10,588 nucleotides of DNA from Actinomycetes bacterium (GTDB lineage Bacteria > Actinomycetota > Actinomycetes > Actinomycetales > Cellulomonadaceae), in contig JAEWEI010000024.1 in NCBI GenBank assembly GCA_023389545.1, forward strand, positions 1 through 10,588, written 5' to 3'. The notes under the pieces were generated by a model. That model did not search any database and was not told the origin of the DNA. It saw nothing but the letters and a program-made list of their open reading frames with translations. The translations under genes and the position numbers were made by a program. This document shows positions 1 to 5,593 of the stretch, in pieces (within the stretch, counting starts at the first letter, position 1; every line of letters begins with the position of its first letter).

Positions 1-867
1 CTCGACATCGTGGGCGCGTCCTACGTGCGCGAGGTCGAGCCCGGCGAGTTCATCGCGATCGACTCCGACGGCCTGCGCACGCAGCGCTTCGCCCCCGCGG
101 AGCGCGCCGGGTGCGTGTTCGAGTACGTCTACCTGGCCCGCCCCGACACGACCATCGCGGGCCGCTCGGTGCACGCCGCGCGCGTCGAGATGGGCCGCCG
201 GCTCGCGCAGGAGCACCCCGTCGAGGCGGACCTCGTCATCCCGGTGCCTGAGTCCGGCACGCCGGCCGCCGTCGGCTACGCGGCCGCGTCGGGCATCCCG
301 TTCGGGCAGGGGCTGACCAAGAACGCGTACGTGGGCCGCACGTTCATCCAGCCCTCGCAGACGCTTCGCCAGCTCGGCATCCGGCTCAAGCTCAACCCGC
401 TGCGCGACGTCATCCGCGGCAAGCGCCTCGTGGTGGTCGATGACTCGATCGTCCGCGGCAACACGCAGCGCGCCCTGATCCGGATGCTCCGCGAGGCCGG
501 GGCGGCCGAGGTGCATGTGCGGATCAGCTCGCCGCCGGTGAAGTGGCCCTGCTTCTACGGCATCGACTTCGCGACCCGCGCCGAGCTCATCGCCACGGGC
601 CTGGGTGTCGAGGAGATCGGCGCGTCCCTGGGAGCCGACTCGCTCGGCTACATCTCCCAGCAGGCGATGATCGAGGCGACCGAGCAGCCCGCGTCGCAAC
701 TGTGCACCGCATGCTTCAGTGGCAACTACCCCATCGAGCTGCCGCCCGAGTCTCGGCTCGGCAAGCACCAGCTCGAGCAGAACGAGCTCCCACTGGGAGC
801 CCCAGAGGATGGACTGTCGACGTTGTTGAGCACCTCGGGTGGCGCGACCGCCCTGGAACAGCCGTGA
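1..867 (+). CDS. purF: Amidophosphoribosyltransferase (PurF), C-terminal part, 5' end cut by window
   Basis: PurF carries out the first committed step of purine synthesis, making phosphoribosylamine from PRPP and glutamine in the cytoplasm. The frame is open from base 1, so the N-terminal glutaminase domain and the first part of the protein lie outside the window. What remains is the phosphoribosyltransferase half: the PRPP-binding loop VVVDDSIVRGNT is encoded around 430-465. Four cysteines sit where Bacillus-type PurF holds its 4Fe-4S cluster: codons at 112 (CVFEYVY), 550 (KWPCFYG), 703 and 712 (LCTACFSGNYP). The GTG at 10 is internal, not the start. The TGA stop (865-867) overlaps the GTG start of purM by 4 bases, so the two are very likely co-transcribed and translationally coupled. 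The 40-odd residues after the last cysteine motif look like a variable tail. Confidence 0.97.
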   Translation, partial: LDIVGASYVREVEPGEFIAIDSDGLRTQRFAPAERAGCVFEYVYLARPDTTIAGRSVHAARVEMGRRLAQEHPVEADLVIPVPESGTPAAVGYAAASGIPFGQGLTKNAYVGRTFIQPSQTLRQLGIRLKLNPLRDVIRGKRLVVVDDSIVRGNTQRALIRMLREAGAAEVHVRISSPPVKWPCFYGIDFATRAELIATGLGVEEIGASLGADSLGYISQQAMIEATEQPASQLCTACFSGNYPIELPPESRLGKHQLEQNELPLGAPEDGLSTLLSTSGGATALEQP

Positions 868-1988
868 GCGCCCCGCAGGGCGCCGGCGTCACGTACGCCG
901 CCGCCGGGGTGGACACCCACGCCGGCGACAAGGCCGTGGAGCTGATGAAGGACGCGGTGCGCGCGACGCACGGCCCGCAGGTGATCGGCGGGTTCGGCGG
1001 CTTCGCCGGGCTGTATGACGCGTCGGCGCTGGTGGGCTACCGCCGCCCCCTGTTGGCCACGTCCACCGACGGGGTCGGCACCAAGGTCGCCATCGCGCAG
1101 GCCATGGACGTCCACGACACGATCGGCTTCGACCTGGTCGGCATGGTGGTGGACGACATCGTGGTGGTGGGCGCCAAGCCCCTGTTCATGACTGACTACA
1201 TCGCCTGCGGCCGGGTGGTGCCGGAGCGGATCGCGGACATCGTGCGCGGCATCGCGGCGGCTTGTGAGGTTGCCGGCACGGCGCTGGTGGGCGGCGAGAC
1301 CGCCGAGCACCCGGGGCTGCTCGGCCCGGACGAGTACGACGTGGCAGGAGCCGCGACGGGAGTCGTCGAGGCTGATGGGCTGCTGGGGCCGGAGCGGGTG
1401 CGCTCCGGTGACGTGCTCATCGCGCTCGGGTCCAGTGGCCTGCACTCCAACGGCTACTCGCTGGTCCGGAAGGTGGTCGAGGTCGCCGGCTGGGGTCTCG
1501 AGCGGCATGTGCCCGAGCTGGGCCGCACGTTGGGCGAGGAGCTGCTGGTCCCGACCCGGGTCTACGCCTCGGACTGCCTGGCGCTCGTCGAGCGGGCCGG
1601 GGGCGGCGTGCACGCGTTCTCGCACGTGACCGGCGGCGGCCTGGCGGCCAACGTCGCCCGGGTGCTGCCCGCCGGCCTGGTGGCCGAGGTGGCGCGGGGG
1701 AGCTGGCTGCTGCCGCCCGTCTTCGAGCTGGTGCGGACGCTCGGCGGGGTGCCGTGGAGCGACTTGGAGAACACCCTCAACCTGGGAGTCGGGATGGTCG
1801 CGATCGTGGCCCCCGAGGCCGTGGACGGGGTCCTCGCGCATGCCTCGGAGCTGGGCCTGCCGGCGTGGGAACTGGGCGTCGTCGGCGCCCTGGAGAGCCT
1901 GCGCGACCCTGACGTCGAGTTGGTGTCGGGCACGAAGGGCGTCCAGGCGGGCGCTGTGCGCATGACGGGCGCCTACCGGACGGCCTGA
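864..1988 (+). CDS. purM: Phosphoribosylformylglycinamidine cyclo-ligase (AIR synthetase, PurM)
   Basis: PurM closes the imidazole ring in an ATP-dependent step (FGAM to AIR) of purine synthesis; it is cytoplasmic and usually a dimer. The 374-residue product has the family signatures in order: STDGVGTK (about 67-74), the GGETAEHPG segment (143-151, with His where many bacterial enzymes have Met), SSGLHSNGYSL (190-200) and HVTGGG (254-259). The length is normal to slightly long for PurM. The frame is open far upstream inside purF, but the GTG at 864 is chosen because it overlaps the purF stop as GTGA and gives the expected N-terminus (VTYAAAGVD). The Shine-Dalgarno match is weak, consistent with coupling to purF. 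It is followed by strong inverted repeats, so the operon probably ends here. Confidence 0.97.
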   Translation: MSAPQGAGVTYAAAGVDTHAGDKAVELMKDAVRATHGPQVIGGFGGFAGLYDASALVGYRRPLLATSTDGVGTKVAIAQAMDVHDTIGFDLVGMVVDDIVVVGAKPLFMTDYIACGRVVPERIADIVRGIAAACEVAGTALVGGETAEHPGLLGPDEYDVAGAATGVVEADGLLGPERVRSGDVLIALGSSGLHSNGYSLVRKVVEVAGWGLERHVPELGRTLGEELLVPTRVYASDCLALVERAGGGVHAFSHVTGGGLAANVARVLPAGLVAEVARGSWLLPPVFELVRTLGGVPWSDLENTLNLGVGMVAIVAPEAVDGVLAHASELGLPAWELGVVGALESLRDPDVELVSGTKGVQAGAVRMTGAYRTA

Positions 1989-2002
1989 GCCGTCCCGTCA
2001 CT

Positions 2003-2044
2003 GGGGATCACCACATCCCCGAGCCTGCGCGTGCGGGCTCGGGG
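2003..2044 (+). terminator. Two overlapping hairpins after purM
   Basis: Bases 2003-2008 and 2015-2020 form a 6-bp stem with a 6-base loop. Bases 2017-2028 pair with 2033-2044 over 12 positions (one G-T pair) around a 4-base loop. They share 2017-2020, so only one can form at a time. There is no T tract, as is common for GC-rich actinomycetes. Position 15-56 bases after the purM stop makes a terminator the simplest reading. Confidence 0.6.
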
Positions 2045-2147
2045 ACGGCGGGCGCGCGCGAACCAGCGGGGAGCCGCTCGTTCAGTGCGCATCGGCGCTG
2101 CCTGCGCCTCTGAGGCCTGCGTGTCACGCAGGGGGCAGGGGCGGTGG

Positions 2148-2192
2148 CGTCGCGATCCCGTCCAGCACCTTCATGCTCTGGGGATCGCGACG
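2148..2192. repeat. Perfect 12-bp inverted repeat between purM and the DUF3073 gene
   Basis: Arms 2148-2159 and 2181-2192 are exact reverse complements, separated by 21 bases. Inside them 2164-2167 can pair with 2174-2177, giving a longer interrupted stem. It lies between two convergent genes, so it may act as a terminator from either side. The long spacer is unlike a compact terminator, so a structured RNA or a protein site is also possible. Confidence 0.5.
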
Positions 2193-2199
2193 TGCCCTT

Positions 2200-2224
2200 G
2201 CGCTGACGCCTGAGACGTCAGCGC
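2200..2224 (-). terminator. Hairpin spanning the stop codon of the DUF3073 gene
   Basis: Bases 2200-2208 pair with 2216-2224 (9 bp, perfect) around a 7-base loop. The TGA stop of the leftward DUF3073 gene (2218-2220) lies inside the arm. The likely role is transcription termination or protection of the 3' end of that short mRNA. Confidence 0.5.
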
Positions 2225-2424
2225 TCGTCTGCCCACGGGCGGTAGTCGCCCGACCCGTCCGCGTCGTCGTCTGTGTCCACAGCACGGCGGCTGTCGGTCA
2301 CGACATCGTTGTGGCCTCGCGACGTGAGCTCCTGCTCGAGTGCTCGGTAGTTGGTCTCCGGGCTGAAGTACTTCAGCTCCCGGGCCACCTTCGTCTGCTT
2401 AGCCTTCTGACGGCCGCGCCCCAT
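2218..2424 (-). CDS. DUF3073 family small basic protein
   Basis: This is a 68-residue protein with the typical DUF3073 N-terminus: MGRGRQKAKQTKVARELKYF, followed by SPETNYRALEQEL. The first 20 residues are rich in Arg and Lys and suggest contact with nucleic acid or the ribosome, but the family has no assigned function. The C-terminal 25 residues are acidic and poorly ordered-looking (TDDDADGSGD). The ATG at 2424 has a strong purine-rich ribosome site just upstream (AGAGGGGG, 2433-2440). It is convergent with purM. A DUF3073 gene next to purM is, to my knowledge, a conserved arrangement in actinomycetes, for example in Streptomyces. The family call is firm; the function is unknown. Confidence 0.93.
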   Translation of the reverse strand: MGRGRQKAKQTKVARELKYFSPETNYRALEQELTSRGHNDVVTDSRRAVDTDDDADGSGDYRPWADER

Positions 2425-2878
2425 GGCATCGACCCCCTCTTACGTGGATGCGGGGCGGCACCGTGCGTACACGTGCGGCCCCGGGGTGCTGAATCGTCTC
2501 TTCGTGGGGCAACGGTACATGCTCGGCTGCTATTCCGACCACTCGCGCCCCGCGGGGGCGTCCGCTCGCTACTGGAGGGTGGCCGAGGGGTGGTCTGAGG
2601 CTGCACCGACCGGACGGTAGGGATTACTCTAGTTGTGACCGATACGCACCGTCTGCATGAGACGTTCGTGAGAAACAGCCGCACAACCCGTGAACCTTAT
2701 GCGGCTTTCGACCAGGTACGCCATGCTGGTTGACAGCGCTGCAGGGGGCAGGGCATCACCTGGTTTCCGCTTGCGGAGCTGTGGTGGTGCCTCGGTCGGA
2801 AGTACGACACACGAGACTGCACGGTCCGCGGGACACAACGTTCCGGAAAGCGGGTCGTGCGCCACCTGGAGGCAGTCG
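2425..2878. other. 454-base region between divergent DUF3073 and bldC genes
   Basis: No convincing gene is present. It must hold the promoters for the leftward DUF3073 gene and the rightward bldC. A 7-bp stem (2677-2683 with 2700-2706, followed by TTT) could be a terminator or leader structure for bldC. A TTGACA hexamer sits at 2730-2735 on the + strand, but what follows at 16-18 bases is not a good -10. On the minus strand TAGAGT (2626-2631) resembles a -10 without a matching -35. The purine-rich site GGAGG (2868-2872) before bldC is clear. The long distance suggests that bldC has a long leader or several promoters. Confidence 0.5.
2730..2758 (+). promoter_or_regulatory. Possible bldC promoter with TTGACA -35
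   Basis: TTGACA at 2730-2735 is a perfect match to the housekeeping -35 hexamer. The hexamer 17 bases later (GCATCA, 2753-2758) is a poor -10. It lies about 120 bases before bldC. This is a tentative call from sequence alone. Confidence 0.2.
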
Positions 2879-3088
2879 ATGTCCGCACACCCCGCAGAGT
2901 CCGAGGCCCTGCTCACCCCATCCGAGGTCGCGACGCTGTTCCGCGTCGACCCGAAGACAGTGACGCGGTGGGCGAAGGCGGGCAAGCTCTCGTCGATTCG
3001 CACGCTCGGCGGACACCGCCGGTACCGCGAGTCCGAGGTCCGCGAGCTCCTCAACGGCGTCCCGCAGCCGCGCGAGGGCAAGGCCTGA
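2879..3088 (+). CDS. bldC: BldC-type MerR-like DNA-binding regulator
   Basis: This 69-residue protein consists almost entirely of one winged helix-turn-helix of the MerR type, with no effector domain. The core LLTPSEVATLFRVDPKTVTR and the following WAKAGKLSSIRTLGGHRRYR are nearly identical to Streptomyces BldC. In Streptomyces BldC binds DNA cooperatively as head-to-tail arrays on direct repeats and controls the timing of sporulation genes; in a non-sporulating actinomycete its targets are unknown. The frame is open from 2690, but the ATG at 2879 is chosen because it follows a strong GGAGG (2868-2872) at 6 bases and matches the family length. To my knowledge bldC lies near purF, purM and a DUF3073 gene in Streptomyces too, so this is a conserved neighbourhood. 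A hairpin follows 39 bases after the stop. Confidence 0.95.
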   Translation: MSAHPAESEALLTPSEVATLFRVDPKTVTRWAKAGKLSSIRTLGGHRRYRESEVRELLNGVPQPREGKA

Positions 3089-3127
3089 CGCACTCGGCGT
3101 AGCAGCACGCCGCCGAGCACCACGAGC

Positions 3128-3154
3128 GCGCCCGCCCCGGCATGTGGCGGGCGC
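3128..3154 (+). terminator. Probable bldC terminator hairpin
   Basis: Bases 3128-3136 pair perfectly with 3146-3154 (9 GC-rich pairs) around a 9-base loop. The hairpin starts 39 bases after the bldC stop. There is no T tract. The location supports a terminator. Confidence 0.55.
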
Positions 3155-3281
3155 AACAGTCCACCGCACGCGTCCCCGCCCTTCCGCATCGTGGACGGTC
3201 GGGGCCCAGTGATCGGTCAGCCGCGTGCGCGGCTGACGGTGCGTCTGCTGGCTGAGATCGCGTGTGCCAGCGCTCGGCTGC

Positions 3282-3317
3282 CCTCGGCACGGGACGATGA
3301 CTGCCCCCGTGCCGAGG
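3282..3317. terminator. 12-bp perfect stem, probable terminator
   Basis: Arms 3282-3293 and 3306-3317 are exact reverse complements with a 12-base loop. The hairpin lies about 180 bases beyond the stop of the leftward DUF3618 gene and about 190 bases beyond the bldC stop, so it could work from either side. Confidence 0.4.
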
Positions 3318-3405
3318 TCCCCGCGCCGGTTCAGGGCTTTGCGGGCGGGATCCCACCACGCAGGTCGGGGCCCGGGGGCGCGCCAGACGAGGCCCAGCGA
3401 GCGGC

Positions 3406-3438
3406 CCGGGGCCCGACCGTGCGTCAGCCGGGCCCCGG
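3406..3438 (-). terminator. Probable terminator of the leftward membrane-protein cluster
   Basis: Bases 3406-3415 pair with 3429-3438 over 10 GC pairs around a 13-base loop. It starts 60 bases past the stop of the DUF3618 gene on the minus strand. No T tract is present. Confidence 0.45.
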
Positions 3439-3497
3439 CAGCGCGTGAACGGGTCTCGCGGCAGGCGCGGCGTCCAGGCGGCGCCGGCGGAGCGCGA

Positions 3498-3764
3498 TCA
3501 GCGCTTGCGGATGATGCCCGCCACGACCAGCCCCACAGCGGCCCCCGCGGCCCCGAGGATCACCCGGGCGCGCTTACGTGCGGCCGGGTCGGTGTGCGGG
3601 TCCTTGCCCACGGCGTCGCGCATCAGCCGCTTGCTGTTCTCGACAGCCTCCGACGCCTGCCGGCGCGGGTCGAGCCGCGTGCTGAGCTCGTCCACGGTCG
3701 CGGCGAGTTGCGCGCGTGTGGCGCGGAGCTCGGACTCCAGCGCCGTGATCTTCGGGTCGGTCAT
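3498..3764 (-). CDS. DUF3618 family membrane-anchored protein
   Basis: This 88-residue protein has an N-terminal segment typical of DUF3618 (ITALESELRATRAQLAATVDEL at about 6-27), predicted as an amphipathic helix or coiled coil, followed by LSTRLDPRR. A single hydrophobic, glycine- and alanine-rich helix lies at about 69-84, and the protein ends in the basic tail RKR. This suggests a small protein held at the inner face of the membrane. Its start codon overlaps the stop of the upstream holin-like gene as ATGA (3761-3764), and GGGAGG lies 9 bases ahead of it. It is therefore the last gene of a translationally coupled operon. The family has no known biochemical role; pairing with holin-like membrane proteins is common in actinomycetes, which suggests an envelope function. 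Confidence 0.85.
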   Translation of the reverse strand: MTDPKITALESELRATRAQLAATVDELSTRLDPRRQASEAVENSKRLMRDAVGKDPHTDPAARKRARVILGAAGAAVGLVVAGIIRKR

Positions 3765-4174
3765 GACCGGATGCCTCCCTTGACGGCCTCGACGTCGAGT
3801 TTCACGTTCTCCTTGGCTGCCTCAGGCGTCGGCGGCATCCCGGACTGCAGGCGGTTCTTGCCGAGCAGCCCGAGGATCGCTGTGATGATCAGCAACGCCA
3901 CCGCCACGATCAGGGCAGCGAGCCAGGCGTCGAGTGCGGTTGCCAGGCCGAGCACCGCGGTCGCGATGAGGGTGGCGAACGCGAAGAAGCCGAACAGCCC
4001 GGCCCCCACCAACAGGCCGATGCCGATGCCCGCCTGCTTCGCTCGAGCCGCCATCTCCGCCTTGGCGAGATCGATCTCCGCGCGCACCAGGCGCGCGCCC
4101 TGCTCGCTCAGTTGGCTGACGAGACGACCGATCGATTGGCGATCCTCCGCCTCGCGCTGCGATCCCGTGACCAT
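3761..4174 (-). CDS. Holin superfamily III-like (phage holin family) membrane protein
   Basis: The product has 137 residues. A charged N-terminal helix (SIGRLVSQLSEQGARLVRAE, about 14-33, then IDLAKAEMAARAKQ) precedes two membrane helices at about 48-74 and 83-105. The tail is short and charged (EAAKENVKLDVEAVKGG). This is the layout of the actinobacterial 'phage holin family / putative superfamily III holin' proteins (PF07332 type). These occur widely in chromosomes without any lysis genes, so the name reflects homology and not a lysis role. No endolysin or phage gene is nearby. The ATG at 4174 is supported by GGAGGG 7-8 bases upstream. It is followed directly by the coupled DUF3618 gene, with 87 bases between it and the upstream membrane gene. 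Confidence 0.85.
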   Translation of the reverse strand: MVTGSQREAEDRQSIGRLVSQLSEQGARLVRAEIDLAKAEMAARAKQAGIGIGLLVGAGLFGFFAFATLIATAVLGLATALDAWLAALIVAVALLIITAILGLLGKNRLQSGMPPTPEAAKENVKLDVEAVKGGIRS

Positions 4175-4261
4175 GACCTCACCCTCCGTTACCAGGCGTG
4201 CGTGCCATGCCCAGTCTGCTGGTCACGGGCCCGACACGCGCGTTCAGCGCGCCGTTCGCCC

Positions 4262-4702
4262 TCAGTCGGCCCAGGGGTGGACCTGTTCCTCGATGACGGG
4301 ATCCGGGGCCGGAGGGGCTGGTCGAGTCGGTTGCGGGAGGTGGCTGCGGCCCCACGCGGCGCATCCCGCGGCGAGCAGGATGACAGCCACGCCGACGAGG
4401 ACGAAGGACAGCCACAGCCACACCACATGCGCCAGGCCCACCACGGCGCCGCCGAGCAGCAGCGCGGCGCCCAGGACCGTCAGCAGCGCGGCGGCGGCGA
4501 ACGCCAGAGCGCTCGGACGGACTTCGACGGCCTTCGCCTTCACCGCCCGGGAGACCGCGTCGATCTCGGACTGGACCGACGCGCGCACCTTGTCCTCGAC
4601 CTGGCCGATCTTCTCGCGGGCCATCCCCGCGATCGGCTCGGTGAATCGATCGAAGAATCGGCCAGAGCGGGTGGCGCGCTCGGGGCCGGGGGACTCACTC
4701 AC
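4262..4702 (-). CDS. Hypothetical two-helix membrane protein, first gene of the leftward cluster
   Basis: I do not recognise a named family with certainty. The 146-residue product has an N-terminal charged region of about 60 residues (FFDRFTEPIAGMAREKIGQVEDKVR, likely helical). Two strongly hydrophobic stretches follow at about 65-90 and 94-117, and the end is a proline-rich acidic tail (PTRPAPPAPDPVIEEQ). The GTG at 4702 is preferred over the ATG at 4723 because GGAGG (4708-4712) lies exactly 5 bases before it; the ATG has no ribosome site. The architecture resembles the holin-like gene that follows, so the two may be distant paralogues or partners. It starts the cluster and is divergent from the DUF1269 gene. 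Confidence 0.75.
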   Translation of the reverse strand: MSESPGPERATRSGRFFDRFTEPIAGMAREKIGQVEDKVRASVQSEIDAVSRAVKAKAVEVRPSALAFAAAALLTVLGAALLLGGAVVGLAHVVWLWLSFVLVGVAVILLAAGCAAWGRSHLPQPTRPAPPAPDPVIEEQVHPWAD

Positions 4703-4707
4703 GGAAA

Positions 4708-4712
4708 CCTCC
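4708..4712 (-). promoter_or_regulatory. Ribosome binding site that fixes the GTG start at 4702
   Basis: GGAGG on the minus strand lies 5 bases ahead of GTG (4702). The competing in-frame ATG at 4723 would place this site inside the coding sequence and has no match of its own. Confidence 0.65.
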
Positions 4713-4862
4713 GCCGTCGGCATATCGCCAGCGTCGTCGCCGGCGCGCGACAGCCTAGGCCCCGCGTGCGCCCGCGCCCGGGACCGACGTGCGCGCAAGA
4801 CGGCGGTGTCCATCCGCCGGGACGCGCGGCGCGGCCTGCCCCGTGATCGCCTCCCGGCGCCG

Positions 4863-4885
4863 GGCGCCCGCCAGTTGCGGGCGCC
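4863..4885. repeat. 9-bp perfect hairpin in the divergent spacer
   Basis: Bases 4863-4871 pair with 4877-4885 around a 5-base loop. The hairpin lies between the divergent hypothetical membrane gene and the DUF1269 gene, where promoters are expected, so it could be an operator or a leader structure. Confidence 0.35.
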
Positions 4886-4910
4886 GCGGACGCGCATTCA
4901 ATGGAGGGCA

Positions 4911-4932
4911 GAGGCGCTGACCGCAGCGCCTC
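4911..4932 (+). repeat. 9-bp perfect hairpin in the DUF1269 gene leader
   Basis: Bases 4911-4919 pair with 4924-4932 around the 4-base loop ACCG. The hairpin ends 23 bases before the ATG and just before the G-rich ribosome site (4942-4947). It could be an operator or an mRNA structure affecting translation. Confidence 0.4.
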
Positions 4933-4955
4933 ACCGACAGCGGGGGGCCTGCGTC

Positions 4956-5498
4956 ATGCCGATGGACACGTTCGTGATCATCATCAACACCTACGACAAC
5001 ACCGACGACGCCCTCGCCGACTACGACGCCGCGCGCACGCTCTACCAGAGTTGGGACCTGGGTGACACCTACGACGCCGCTGTCGTCACCCGCCGCGACG
5101 ACGGCAAGGTGAGGATCGTCAAGCGCCACGAGCAGCCGGTGGTCCAGGGCGGCGTCGCCGGGCTCGGCATCGGGTTGGCCGTGGGCGCCCTCAGCGCGCT
5201 GTTCCCCGCCGTGGTGATCGGCGCGGGCCTGGCCTGGGGCGCCGGCGGGGGACTGGTGCTGGGGGCGCTCACCGGCCATGTCGTCGGCGGGGTCAGCCGC
5301 AAGGACCTCAAGGAGCTCGGGGAGGAGCTCGACAGCGGCCAGAGCGCCGTGCTGATCGTCGCGGCCGAGGACGTGGAGGCCCGGGTCGACGCGGCGCTGT
5401 CTCGGGGCAACAAGATCCTGAAGAAGCAGCTCAAGGCGGACAACAAGGAGCTGGAGAAGGCGATCGCCGAGGCGAAGGCCGAGAGCTCCGGCGCCTGA
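4956..5498 (+). CDS. DUF1269 family membrane protein
   Basis: This 180-residue protein begins with a soluble segment, TFVIIINTYDNTDDALADYD, typical of DUF1269. A glycine- and alanine-rich hydrophobic core (about 64-112, GGVAGLGIGLAVGALSALF onward) suggests one or two tightly packed membrane helices. A C-terminal soluble region follows (AVLIVAAEDV at 131-140), ending in a lysine- and glutamate-rich helix (ILKKQLKADNKELEKAIAEA). The family is often annotated as a membrane protein of unknown function. The frame is open far upstream, but the ATG at 4956 matches the family start and has a G-rich site 8 bases ahead; ATG at 4962 is an alternative. It is divergent from the holin-like cluster and followed by a terminator-like hairpin, so it is probably transcribed alone. 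Confidence 0.85.
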   Translation: MPMDTFVIIINTYDNTDDALADYDAARTLYQSWDLGDTYDAAVVTRRDDGKVRIVKRHEQPVVQGGVAGLGIGLAVGALSALFPAVVIGAGLAWGAGGGLVLGALTGHVVGGVSRKDLKELGEELDSGQSAVLIVAAEDVEARVDAALSRGNKILKKQLKADNKELEKAIAEAKAESSGA

Positions 5499-5530
5499 GC
5501 CGACAACTCGGGGAGTGGCCGCCGCCACGC

Positions 5531-5557
5531 CGCTGCCGGGACGATCGTCCGGCAGCG
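5531..5557 (+). terminator. Probable terminator after the DUF1269 gene
   Basis: Bases 5531-5539 pair with 5549-5557. The inner bases continue the stem if one G is bulged, giving about 12 pairs. It lies 33 bases after the DUF1269 stop and 29 bases before the nrdI ATG. This implies that nrdI has its own promoter or depends on read-through. Confidence 0.5.
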
Positions 5558-5573
5558 ACGTGGCGACGCACTG

Positions 5574-5593
5574 GTTGCATCGAAGGATGCGAC
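5574..5593 (+). promoter_or_regulatory. Hairpin covering the nrdI start codon
   Basis: Bases 5574-5581 can pair with 5586-5593 (8 pairs including one G-T) around GAAG, with the ATG (5587-5589) inside the 3' arm. No Shine-Dalgarno site is at the normal distance. The GAAGG directly touching the ATG is too close to act as one. Confidence 0.35.

Larger units (their letters stand above)
3155..3497. other. Gene-free stretch with three strong inverted repeats
   Basis: No credible gene is seen on either strand. The stretch lies between convergent bldC and the DUF3618 gene. It contains a near-uninterrupted palindrome of two 10-base arms at 3216-3237. It also has a 12-bp perfect stem at 3282-3293 with 3306-3317, and a 10-bp stem at 3406-3415 with 3429-3438. 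The last two are well placed to end leftward transcription from the membrane-protein cluster. Why so many hairpins are present is not explained by termination alone. Confidence 0.5.

Noticed and set aside
543..863. Upstream in-frame extension of purM
   Set aside because: It lies inside purF in another frame with Arg-rich nonsense composition; the GTG at 864 gives the expected PurM N-terminus and a 4-base overlap with the purF stop.
726..1841. Long open frame on the minus strand opposite purF and purM
   Set aside because: His/Arg/Gln-rich shadow of purM; no family features.
2423..2620. Small open frame on the + strand upstream of bldC
   Set aside because: No clear ribosome site, no recognisable sequence, and it starts inside the DUF3073 start codon region.
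3051..3359. Open frame on the minus strand after bldC
   Set aside because: Composition is Arg/Pro/Ala-rich without motif, there is no ribosome site, and it overlaps the end of bldC and several hairpins.
3761..4174. Holin-like gene as a sign of prophage
   Set aside because: No endolysin, integrase, structural gene or attachment repeat is nearby, and this family is widespread in actinomycete chromosomes.
3264..4955. Very long open frame on the + strand running into the DUF1269 gene
   Set aside because: It runs antisense through three good minus-strand genes, has low-complexity Arg/Ser/Ala composition, and only its last 180 residues match a family. It is an effect of high GC content.
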